A stretch of DNA of 64,000 nt from Halictus rubicundus (Eukaryota > Arthropoda > Insecta > Hymenoptera > Halictidae): positions 3,353,116 to 3,417,115 of the forward strand of contig NC_135164.1 of assembly GCF_050948215.1 (NCBI RefSeq), written 5' to 3'. Positions 1 through 11,796 of this stretch are shown here, piece by piece. The notes under the pieces were generated by a model. That model did not search any database and was not told where the DNA came from. It saw only the letters and a list, made by a program, of their open reading frames with translations. Every line of letters starts with the position of its first letter. The first letter of the stretch is position 1. The position numbers and the translations under genes were made by a program.

Positions 1-557
1 TTTCTATTTCTCTTCGCCGATGATACAAATGACAATTTGAAGATGAATATTTACAATGCGAGCTACAAAATTGCAGCTGTTATTTTTCACTTTTCTTATT
101 CTTTATTGCTCCCGTACACCCCCTTTTATCCGCGCGCGGACCGAATAAATTACTTTCGCAAGGAAATTATACGATTTTTTATGTAATTATGAAATACGAA
201 TACGCCTGTCCGACGGCGCTAAATTCGTGGGTTCCGCGGCTTCGTAGAAATTATTAGATAACAACGTTAAATAAAGCGTCGCGATGCCGGATAAATGCAA
301 ATTCGGTTTATCTGTAACGGCTTATTGCGTTCTTTATTTCCGTTCGCGACCGAGTTTTCTCTAATAACAATTTCACCATCATTAAACAGTAAATCGTGGA
401 TATTCCCGGTTAAAACTCGAAACTCTCCTTCCGTTAATGTTCAAATTTGCGTGATTCAGTGCGGGTTCACTTTCTTGTTGTTACCTCTCTTCGTAATTTA
501 CAATAAAACGGCACACAAAAGCTGCGCAAGAGGATACAAACGAAGTCATTTCTACTT
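1..557. other. No gene recognised
   Basis: Non-coding sequence at the left edge. The only open frame of note (88 codons from position 295) has no recognisable domain and no splice context. It may be distal 5' flank of the dpr12 gene. Confidence 0.5.
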
Positions 558-804
558 TTAACCCTTTGCACTCGAAGCTATTTTAATTCCAAAACGAAAC
601 ATTTCTTCTGACCTAGAATATTTCCCTTCCGAATATTTTCTTCCTGTTATATGTACGAAAATGGTGCAATTTACTTGTACAATACCGAAGTGTTTAGTAA
701 TTTATTAAATACAAACGCATTTAATAATGTAAAAAATATTTTGAATAATGATACAGCAATTTTTAGTGGCGCCTTACAGTCGCCATTCGAGTGCTAAGGG
801 TTAA
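558..804. mobile_element. TTAA-flanked MITE, family B, copy 1
   Basis: A short non-coding element bounded by TTAA on both sides. It starts CCCTTTGCACTCGA and ends with the inverted match TTCGAGTGCTAAGGG. Two further copies lie at 54579-54826 and 58586-58834 with the same ends and similar interiors. TTAA target duplication is the mark of piggyBac-superfamily transposition; assignment to that superfamily is inferred from the TTAA and the inverted ends. No transposase frame is present, so it is non-autonomous. Confidence 0.8.
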
Positions 805-1544
805 AAAGAGGGAACTTTTCCAAAAAAAAAAAAACATCCCGAAGGGAAAAACGTTACGCAGCTCTCATGCTAAATACAGTTTGTTCCCAGGATGATTGTG
901 TATTATTGAACTCGAAGGGTGAACGGAACCACCGGTGCCGCGGGCATTTTCGAAAAGCACTAACCGTTTTTTCCGCTGTTTTCTTTTTTTTTTTTTTTCA
1001 CGCCAATAAACTTTACGACCAGAAAACAATGGTGAACGTATCACGTAAGAATTACAATAAAATCGCGTAAAAATCCGGGCAATAGAATTTTATGGAGCGA
1101 TTCCGGGGGTGAATACGTGGACGCCATGCCGAAACAGAGGCGGACAAAAAAAAACAACACGTGGGAGAAACAATCACGGCAGATAGCTACAAGCTAATGC
1201 GAACAATTCTTTAGCCGATACAGCCGCACCACACGCCACGTTCTCGCTCGATTTATCAGAACTGTTTGAATTCGCGTCGTTTTATGGACCGTAAAATGGC
1301 CGTTGCTTCTCTGTCGACCGAGAAACTTTAACCGGCCAATTAACGAGACGAGTACCGATCGACCGCAAAAAGTAAGTGACCGTTCTTGTGTTTCCGAGGC
1401 GGCAGTTCAATCCGCTTGTCCATCGGCAAATAACAATGCATTTAGCCGGACGTGTTCCTACCTGGAATTAATCCGGTGAGATACCACCGGGTGTCCGAAA
1501 AATGTGCTTCCTCGAAACAGACGATTCCCGAGGCCATTTGAAGT
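805..1544. other. No gene recognised
   Basis: Unannotated 5' flank. It has an A-rich tract near 823 and a T-run near 985 but no exon I can support. Confidence 0.4.
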
Positions 1545-1958
1545 AACTTTTTCCTTTACGAAAATGTTCTACGCGGCTTTATTGAGCAGTTGTTAATAAA
1601 AGAACACGGACCAATCGGAGCGCTGCTACAAAGGACAGACTCCGCCCCGGCGACATTTTCCCTTGAGCGCGGCGTTAGCATTGGCCGACCCGGAGTTCGT
1701 CCGCTGTAGCCACACTCCGATTGGTCCGTGTTTTTCATTAACACTAGGTTTACGGGACTCGTCAAAATGACGGATTCTGATATTTTTAATTTACGATTAT
1801 TGAGATTATGAAGATCCACCTACGTGGAATTACTCAACAATTTCTTTAGGTACATATTATCTAAAAAATGGCTAAAAAACTTGAATAGACACATTCTTCT
1901 TATTTTTATGAACCTAGTGTTAATAAACATTTAGAACATTTTCGTAAAGGGAAAAGTT
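1545..1958. mobile_element. Foldback element split by a family A MITE
   Basis: The 27-bp arm at 1545-1571 (starting AACTTTTTCCTTTACG) matches the reverse complement of 1932-1958 at 26 of 27 positions. A second arm pair follows inside: ACACGGACCAATCGG near 1603-1617 against CCGATTGGTCCGTGT near 1717-1731. The right half is interrupted by a TTAA-flanked MITE at 1738-1923, so the foldback was there first. No coding capacity is seen, and the target duplication of the outer element is not clear. Confidence 0.65.
1738..1923. mobile_element. TTAA-flanked MITE, family A, copy 1
   Basis: Bounded by TTAA at 1738-1741 and 1920-1923. The left end is CACTAGGTTTACGGGAC and the right end is the inverse, CCTAGTG. 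An internal CGTCAAAATGACG motif is shared with the other family A copies. The right arm lacks the segment that matches TTTACGGAGCAT in longer copies, so this copy carries a small deletion. piggyBac-type origin is inferred from TTAA. Confidence 0.8.
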
Positions 1959-1961
1959 CTT

Positions 1962-2096
1962 TTAACACTAAGTTTACGGCGCACTAAAAGTATTTTACAT
2001 TACTTTGTAAAAATAAGAAGAGTGCGTCTATCCAAGCTTCTAGCCATTTTTTGAAATACCTAAAGAAATAAATTTGTTGAGTAACTCCACGTAGAT
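1962..2096. mobile_element. TTAA MITE, family A, truncated copy
   Basis: Begins with TTAA at 1962 followed by CACTAAGTTTACGGCGCAC. It tracks the longer family A copies through the motif CCACGTAGATG, then loses similarity. No right terminal CCTAGTG-TTAA is found, so the 3' end is missing. It starts four bases after the foldback at 1545-1958. Confidence 0.6.
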
Positions 2097-2771
2097 GAAT
2101 TCGTAAAACCGGGATCGTTTAAAAAATCAAATTACACTCCGATCGAGAATGGTGGAGCGAAAACCCATTAATTACTATTTCCCAATGTTCTGAATAATTC
2201 CTTTGGCATTTGCATGAATTTTAATAGGCTCGGGAGGAGGGGGGGGGGGTAGTGGAAAAAGAAATATTCGTCGAGGTCCGTTTCGCGCGAGCCGGCGCGG
2301 CCGTCGAATCAATGAGACGAAAATTGAATTTCACGTCCCATAAAAAATGGTGCCGCGATAAAACCCGAAAGAAGGTCGAATCTCGGTGGCGATCCTTCAA
2401 GAATAACAAACGGTGCACCGTTTAAGGTCAACTTTTTCCTCGGCCGCGGTTGCTTCGGCATTCAGCAGGGAGCGAGGAAAATTTGTCATAAATCTGGAAT
2501 AAGTTCCATCCGAGTTTCGAATGCATACGGAACACTTGGGAACACCTCGGGGTTGCGGGTCGACGGGGAGGGGAGGGGACGGTCTTCCAGTATTCTCGGA
2601 ACCGGGTTACAGGTCCCCGGAAAAACCAGCTTCGAGGAGTCTTTTTCTCTATCCCAGAAAAATCAGAGACACGAGACAATAGAAGATGAGCGGGGGCGCA
2701 TACAAATTCGTGGTTCATAACCGAGAACCCTCTGTTTCCGTTTTTCCAGGAGGACACGAAACCTCGCAAGG

Positions 2772-4967
2772 ATGCGGGACCGGCTATCGTGGTACATGGT
2801 CTTCCTGATCCTGCCGACAATTCTTCTGGCCAGGTCGCTCGACAAAGGTAAATAATTTTCTCGAGGCATTTAACCTGTCCCCCCCCCCCCCCCCCCCCGC
2901 CTTTATTCTCGGTTCCCCCTACGAGGATATCAGTTTTTCTTCAAACCTCCACCTCCGATAGACTCCTGTTTTCTTGACACAATTCCCAGACCTCCCATTC
3001 TATTTCGAAAAATAGCCCAGGCTTCGAATATCATACGGTACACCGTTCCCGATTTAATCAATAATTCTTCGATCCTGCGCGCGATATTGTAATACAGGGT
3101 GGTCGGAGAGTCGCTCGTGCGCTATAAATTTTGTTTCGCCTGCGCGGCTCTTTTTGGATATTGAGTTTGTTTCCTGTTGATGGCTGTTTCCCAGGATTTC
3201 GTTCATTTCCCGTTGAAATATAGTGCGGAGGAAAATTGAACCACGGAGACCGTGTTTAAAAAAAAAAACGATATCTATGTGTTTGTCAAGACAGAATCGT
3301 AAAAATCTCACGAAGCTCGCGATTTTACATTTATTTTAGAAATAATTAATATTCCAACTCTGCACAGTTGGTCGGAATCGCAGAAAGCTAGGTAAAATTC
3401 GTGTGTCTAATGATTTATATTATTTATCACGAGTAGTCGACATTGTTTTAAATAACATTTTCCCATCGATCGCGTGCCGGTTTGATATTCTTTCACTGTA
3501 AAATGTGCCTGACTTTTGTTCGAAAAATGAAGACTCAAAAGATTGGAGCTTTTTTCAATTTAAAAACCATCTTTCGCAGTATGGAATTGACACAGCAATC
3601 TCTTCAAACGTGTCACGAATGTTTTTTGTACGGGATCCGTAATATTTGTTCCGATATGAAATTCGAACATCATGCTCACACGCAGATGGTGTCTGTCGAT
3701 GTTCATTTTGAATTTTCTTTTCTAGTTTGACCGGGCTAAACGATGTTTGTCGAAACAACAAAACGATTTTAACAATTAAATTACGAAGCAGTTGTTGCTA
3801 CTCGCTTTAAAATTAGGAATTCCTTCTATTTTTTCATTAAATCGCCGAGCTTTCTCATATATCACCGGCCATGACACAGGCATCTGTTCATCTAAACAGA
3901 AAACTCTAATGAAAAACAAAATCTAAATATTTTTCTTTCGGCAATTTCAAACAATTTAAAAAGAAAGTTGGAAAAACTAACTGTTCCTTTTTTTCTTTGC
4001 AGTTCATTTTTTCAAAATTCGGCTCACCTATTATTTTAGTCAACTAATTCTTCCAATATGCCACAATTTTAAGAAAATTATACGATTTTTAAATGTGATC
4101 GAATACGTTTCGCCACGGGGTGTGCATAATAATTTCACATATCGTTTCAGCGGTTGAAACTGCCCATTCACGTGTTAATGACATCATTACGATTCAGTCA
4201 ATACGTTGAATATAAACGTCATAGCGAGATATCACAAAAAGATATTGGTTCGATTATTGTGCCCGTAAACAGAAATAAAATATTACACACCGACGGACAG
4301 TTAAAAATTCACTGTACCGATAATAGAAGATTCTGACGATGAAACTTTTAAATAATAAAACGTTCGGATGTCTATTCCGACAATAAAGGTTCTATTATAC
4401 ACGGGAGCTATTACGTTGACGAATAAGTCAAAATTTTAATTGCAATTTTATCTCGGAAGTGAACATTTGTTGCGCCGTATATTACAAGCAACGTGTCTAC
4501 CATAATCCCAGGAATGTTTTGAATTTATACGAAAATCCATTTTTAAGCTTACACAAATGTTGAGTTAGAAGACAAATGGTACTTCCGATGACAATGGAAT
4601 TCTATTTAATTCGCATGTCAAGGGGATAACATGATCAAACACACGCGCAATGAATGTTTACTCTCGAGATAAAATTGCGGTTAAAACGTAAACGATAGGA
4701 CTTCTGCATCAACTCGGAGTGAAAGAGAGAACGTGACAGAGAGAGTGTGTGTGTCTGTGTGTATGTGTGTGTGTGTGTGTGTGTGTGAAAGGGGGAGAGA
4801 AAGAGATTAAAATGCAGACCACTGTGATTTCAAATCAGATGAGCGTAATCTCGTCGAGCTGCGGCATTAGATACCGCTATTACCTGGCAGGGGCAATAAA
4901 TAAACGTTATTATACGCTGCAACGAGTCACAGGATCCTCCAAACGACGAAAAAAGAGACGGGGAGTA

Positions 4968-4998
<31 letters not shown>

Positions 4999-7900
4999 AA
5001 AAGAGGGAGAGGGAGAAAGAGAGAAAGAGAGAGAGAGAGAGAAGAAGAAACCGTCGAAAGCTCGCTAACCTCGCGAAAAATCCCTCTAGTGCGCACTTGC
5101 TCCCCCACTCAAAAGTGGCTGTGAATTGGGAATACTTAAAGCGAGAAGAAAAGAACATGATCCTGGCCAACTAACTGGTCGAAGAGAAGTAGGAGCACCT
5201 TTCCTCCAGCCCTGTACCCCCCGATTCTTGTCTCGTTGTATAAGGTTTCGCATTGTCTCGCGGAAACAAAAGGCAGGTAGCTTATGCCCTGCATTCAAAA
5301 GCTCACAAAGTTCAGTCTCAAGTGCTTGTCTTTCGCCCAGGCCCTGCTACCCTCTCCCCTGTTCCAGTGCTTCTCTATTTCTCAATTTTCTCTCTTTCCG
5401 TTTACGGATTTCTGTATCCATCCTTGTCCTCGCACCCCCACTCCCCGCCTTCCCTTTCCAACCACCGATTCGACAACCTGACCCATTACCCTTCGCCCTT
5501 CACCTCGTCCTCCAGGCCTTGAGTCTACGCGCCGTGTGCTCCCGCGTAATTTTCCTTACTCCCCCGGCATTTCCTTTACCAAAACACTCCAGTCACTTTC
5601 AAATTACCTTCCACAACCCCGTTCAACCCTCTCGGCTACCCCTCTACCCCCGCATCAGACTGCGGCTTCCGTGTACCCCTCCAATCCCCACCCGAAAAAC
5701 TTCCCCCGTTCCGTTCCGCGCTCGCGAACCTAATTAATTAATATTAAGTGCGCGGGAATAAGTTTTTTGACCGGGAACAGGAACACGCACCCCGGTTCCA
5801 AAGAAACGGCCGAGAAGTTTGACTTTGATCGTTTCCGCCGTGCGCTGATTGCCAAAGAACCGCTCTCTCGCGAGCTTCGGTGAGATTGGACTTTCGGTAG
5901 TTAGGCCACAAGAAGCGTCGCGTAAAGCTGACCTCTTTTCACCTTGTAGACCGAGAGGGTTCAAGACGGAAACGCGAGCGGAGAATCGCACGCGGTTGAA
6001 ACCTCGCTAGTAGTTCGCTCGTATCCCCACCATCGCACAGTAGTGGTTAACAGCGTCCGAAACGCGGACTAAATTCATCACACACTTTGAATGTACACCA
6101 TTAATTCCAAACAGAACAGTTTTCATGGTTTTCTGGGTCGTAGAATCTTCTGGTATAGTTTTCCAACTAGGACGAAACACTACCCTTGTAGAGCCACCCT
6201 CGCACGGGTGATTTTACCCTAAGAAATTGAAATTTTACAATTTAATTCGGAATGTGATTCTATGTAAGTAATGTCATAAGTATACAACTAAACAGTTAAA
6301 GAATGAACAGTTAAGTAAAGTAAGACACAAGTAATTATGATGATTGTAAAGAAAATGATTGTTTCCTCGCCGGGAACCCCTCGCTGGCTCGGTCGTCGAA
6401 GCGTGTTGACAGCTACGGCGAAGATCCTTGCGACACTTACGGAGAGAGTACTTCAGCACACTGAAACAAACGCTTCCCCCACTAACGTCTTTTTCGTGCA
6501 GCGGTGCCTCGTGCCTCCGACCCACCATAACTGACCCATGCGAGGCTTATGCTGTCTATCCACATCCACGAGGCACCGGTGCGCAACGAAGGTGCGCGCT
6601 GCACGAAAGAGACGTCGGTGGGGGAAGCGGGCCGCTCAGGGGCCCGTACCGTCCCCACCACTGCCTTAACCCTTAAGGGGGCCGGCATGGTTTGAAATCC
6701 ATATACGTATGCAAGGGTCAAAATCTAGACAAACTGCCGCTTCAATATTGCAATGAGCAGTTTAGAACTGGTCAATTGTGTTTCCTAAAGGTCCAATCTA
6801 CGTCTGTATGGAGCCCAAATTGCGAATTTCTACCTCATCGTGGAGTAATTTGTAATATTCGGCAGAAAATTCGAATTCTGAAGCAAGTATGACGTCACAA
6901 GATGGCTGCCGCTGAGAGATTCTCTTAATTTCGAGAGATTTAGTGTTCGTATCGAAAAAAAAGCTCTATACAGACGTAGCAAAGACATGTACAAACACGG
7001 TGGTATGCATTTTTAATTGATTACTTACTTATTTAAGACGTAAAATGTCTAGAAAAAAGGCACAATTTTGCGGTTCCGCTTACTAGCGCCACGGTCTCTC
7101 CGCGGCAAACACTGTACGTTGCGATAGAATACGGTCGATAATGCAGATCGATAGTACAGGTTTACGTATGTACGATATGTATGCTGCCGAATATTGTAAA
7201 TTGCTCCACGATGAGGTAGAAACTCGCAATTTCGGCTCTATACAGACGTGGATTGAACCTTTGGGAAAGACAATTGACCATTTTTAAACTGCTCGTTGCA
7301 ATATTGAAGCGGAAATTTGAAAAAGTTTCTGACCCTTGCACGTGTCGCTACGCATCTCGTAACGTCGGGTTTGCTTCGAACGCCTCGCGACTGGCGGCAT
7401 GCTGCCGAATATTGTAAAATACTCCACGATGAGGTAGAAATTCGCAATTTGGGCTCTATACAGACGTAGATTGGACTTTTAGGAAACACAATTGACCACT
7501 TCTAAACTGCTAATTGCGTTATTGAAGCGGCAGTTTGTCTAGATTTTGACCCTTGCATACGTATATGGATTTCAAATCCTGCCGGCCCCCTTAGAGGCTA
7601 GCTTGAAACGATCCTAACGCGACCTACAAAGAGCTCTTATTTTTTATATGAAAAATGGCTCGTTCGCCTAGTACATAAGGAATTCGAGGCAGAGATCGCA
7701 CAGTTCACCGACCGGTTTTTCCTCTGATTGTTTCAGACCGGCGCGTACCTTACAGCATACCGTCAGATTGGAAGACACTGTGGTTTAGCAATTTCGAAGA
7801 GCTGCAGAGAGTGAACGAGGCGAATGACAACAACACCGTATCCAACGTGACGGTACAGTTAGGCGGGACCGCCTTTTTGCATTGCAAAGTTCGCAATTTG

Positions 7901-10900
7901 GCAGAAAGAACGGTGTCCGACGCCGAGGTAAGAACGCCGCCCCTGTCCTCGACGGCGGCGTCGGTCTCTCGCAGCTTTTGCGCGAGACCCCGGACGGCCG
8001 TTAGAGGAAACTGCGATTTATCACCGACGATATTTCCGTCGGGCAAGAAGACTGATTAACGATTGCGCCCGACTGTTTCAGATATCTTGGATACGGCGGC
8101 GTGATTTCCACGTCCTGACCAGCTCGATGTTCACGTACACGAACGACGAACGGTTTCAGGTGCTCCATCCCGAGGGTTCGGACGATTGGACTCTGCAGAT
8201 CAAATACGTTCAAGAAAGGGACAACGGGACGTACGAATGTCAGGTAATTCCGCCCCCGGAATATGGTTCGAGCGATCGCTAATTGCCGTTATAAAGTTGC
8301 CGTTGAAGTATCTGTGCTCGATGCCTCGGGAAGGTTTCACGGCGCCTCGTAGCGCCAGTAGTAAAAAAAAATATATATCAGCTTATGGTCGTTACGAAGT
8401 TATTTCACGCCACTAGTCGATGGTATCAACGCGCTTTACGACATCCCGTCTGTTTCATAGTTTTCGAATGATCATAGTCCCCCGGTACGCTTCGAATTTG
8501 TACCCGTTGAATGAAGTGTCATGATGCTTCTAAATGGAGCACAATGCATCGAAATCGTAAAACTGTTTTATTACGGTCAATTAAATTCAAGCTTGCATAA
8601 TTCGCTGTGCATCGTCGTGGTTTACTATGCAGTAAACCGTGATAACCTGTCCTCTTCGAGGACAATGAATCCCATGATCTTATCCTATAAGAAATTCTAG
8701 GTATCCAAAGTAAAAATATTTGTTCGATAATTATGCAAGCTCCATTAGAAGATTTTTGATGTCTTGCTTTTCAAGAAACGAAAAGAACAGTTGTCAGATA
8801 ATAAAAACGATTTTTTATTAGCTAGTTTAACTGCCTAAAGTTAATCAAATGTCTAGACAAGAGACTTTCTTTACGTAGAATAAATAACTGTTTATCGGCA
8901 AATTCTGTAAATTATTTTTGAAGACGTGAATTTATTGGAATATTGGAAGCATTTTATGAGAGGTTAATTTAATTTTAATTTGTAGACTTCGATACGGATA
9001 TTGGAAATCTGTACAGGCATCTAACAAATTTCACGTCACCTTATATACCGGTTGTGCACTGTTACAGGTCTCAAGGAGTACAGGGATATTATCACACCTT
9101 GTCAATCTAAACATAGTAATACCAGAAGCATTTATATTAGGGAGCGGCGAACATCATGTCGATGTAGGATCCATTATAAATCTCGTATGCATGATAGAAA
9201 AGGTAAGAAACTTTTTCAATCACCGCCCCTCTCTTATTCACTGAGCTTATTGACTCAGCTGTGTGTAAAAAACGATTAATAATTTTGTCGACAAGCCTTT
9301 TGGAGAAAACGTAGGCATACAATAAACAGTAAATTATGGCTCCCATAAACTCTCAGCCTCTCAAGAACAATATCGAATATGTACCCTCGTCCGCAATACG
9401 TCGAAAGTTATATCGAAAGAAAATTGTAATAGTTCAAGGGGTCCAAGAAAATGCGGGAGACAAAGAATCCCTTTTTTTGTTTCTTTCAAAAATGAAAAAT
9501 TGGAATAGATCCTTAAGGCAAGCGAAACAACCGGAAGCACGTGTCCCGTGATTCATCGCGGTGAAACGAAACGATCGTGTCGAAATATTTCCGGGAATCG
9601 GCGCACAGTGTGACGAATGGCCTTTTTAGCTGGACAAAAGTAACTTTCAAATCAACAAACACTAACTGTGCTAATATAATCTAAAATAACCATGTATTAA
9701 AAGCCTTGAATATTAAAACTTAAAATTCTTTTGTTGTATGTTTACAGAGCGTGTAAACTTCACCTAAAAAACGAACACCTAACCTATAAATGAATGGGCA
9801 CATTTCCATACGCGCTAGAAAATATGTTAAAATGTACTAAGGAGTGTTTAAATTTACTATATATGATGGATATAACATCTCAAAACATGTATTTTCACTT
9901 TAGTAATTCCAAATTATCTAAAAACGAACACCTAACCTATAAATGAATGGTAACATCTCAAAACATGTATTTTCACTTTAGTAATTCCAAATTATCCAAA
10001 AAACGAACACCTAACCTATAAATGAATGGGCACATTTCCATACGCGCTAGAAATATGTTAAAATGTACTAAGGAGTGTTTAAATTTACTATATATGATGG
10101 ATATAACATCTCAAAACATGTATTTTCACTTTAGTAATTCCAAATTATCGATAACATTCCTCTATTTTTGTAAATTAAGTGTCAAAGACGGTACTTATTT
10201 TTCCACAGAAACGCCCATGTTACTACTCTTCGTTAATGAATTAGTATATGCCCCACGTCGCCCCACGCGATGATTTTTACATACAAATAAAGTAGAGATT
10301 CTCTACTTTATTTTAGTAGCAAAATTGGCTTGCGCAACGTTGCGCAACTATACTAATTTTTACAATGAAGTTACGTCGTTTTACGTACACGCTCGTGACA
10401 ATCATAGCTCGGGCCGGGCGTTTCGAACGCAGCCGATACCGATTGCCGTCGCCACTTATTGTTAGCGGTTTGTTTAGTCTCATTCATTGTATATTGAAGG
10501 AATAAACAATGATAAGATCCCCGAGTTTTCCTCTAAACTTTCTTCGTATGAAAATTCGTTTCTTCAGTCGTAAACCCAAACATTTGTCGTAACACAAATA
10601 CGTTTAGATATATTCTATTTACATTTGTTTATAAGTTATTGGTTTATAAGTTATTAGTTTTTAGCAACCGAACGTTCCTATTGAAGACTGATTTTGATCT
10701 CTGTTATTTCTTTTGTTTTATTTATATTTTCATGTTATTATATTTTTATTAAAATAGTAAACAATAATATGAAACAGAGTTGTTATTTATAAAGTGAAGC
10801 CTTATACTAAACCAAAGAACAATTCTTTCCCGTTAGAATATATCCGAATCTCCAAAAAGTAACATGTACTATAATTTTTCCAAAATTACATTGTTTTTGT

Positions 10901-11755
10901 CCCTAATTAAAAATGACGTCTTCTTTGATTATATCTACTACTTGTTAAATCATTCTGTGTTACATAGATCCGTTACTAACTTTGTTGTATTTTTTATTTA
11001 ATTATAAATCACTTAAAATATATTGTTTAATTAACAAAAACCAACTAAATGTTGTAAAAAATTAATAATTATTCATATTTTATACAACTGCAAACATATT
11101 AATCGATAAATATAGAAAAATAGGCGATTTAGAGTTTTGTCCAGCTAAAAACGCCATTCGTCACACTGTGCGGCGCGTCGAAAACGTCCCGGACGAACAT
11201 CACCGAGAGAATAATCTCGGCTAGGGTATATCGCGTAACGGCAACATTTAAAGGGAGAGAAATCTCGTCGCCGCGTACAATAAATATCCCGGCTATTGAA
11301 ACATCTCGTAAATCGCGAAATCTACATCGCCCTCGAATATCTCGAACGAAATTCTAAAGTGAAAATGAACACACGAGGCGTGCGGTATCTTTTATCACCG
11401 GCGGCAGCGGCGTCGGCGGCGGCGCATTTCTCGGAAGGAGTTTCTATATCGCGGACAATAAATATCCCGTCTATTTACGCGTGCTCCCCATTGATACATA
11501 ATAATCGTGTCGCGCATACGTCGCGGAATAAAGCCGCGCTGCACGGAGTCCATCCGCTTAACGAAGGTACATAGAAACGCACAGCTTGCAGTTCGTGCGA
11601 ACATTGAATGCGCCTTCGCGAACGTACGGCGGAAAAACCTCTGGTGAAATAGGCGCGGCTTAGTCACGAATACAAGAGTGGAAGTGCATTAAAGCGGCAT
11701 TGCTGCCGCTGCAAACTCGACACTATCGGCAAACGAAAATAAAGTGTGGCGTTCT

Positions 11756-11796
<41 letters not shown>

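Larger units (their letters stand above)
2848..6471. other. dpr12 intron 1, left part: no gene
   Basis: Intron sequence without a supported exon. It contains a run of about 20 C (2879-2898), a GT-rich tract (4744-4788) and an AG-rich tract (about 4969-5042). Open frames over 4.7-5.7 kb are products of these simple repeats and of C-rich sequence. Confidence 0.6.

Noticed and set aside
4749..5174. 141-codon plus-strand frame and minus-strand partners
   Set aside because: Generated by the GT and AG microsatellites; Cys/Val and Arg/Glu runs without a domain.
5126..5737. 203-codon Pro/Ser-rich frame
   Set aside because: Two more plus-strand frames overlap it in the same C-rich DNA. It lies in dpr12 intron 1 with no recognisable domain.
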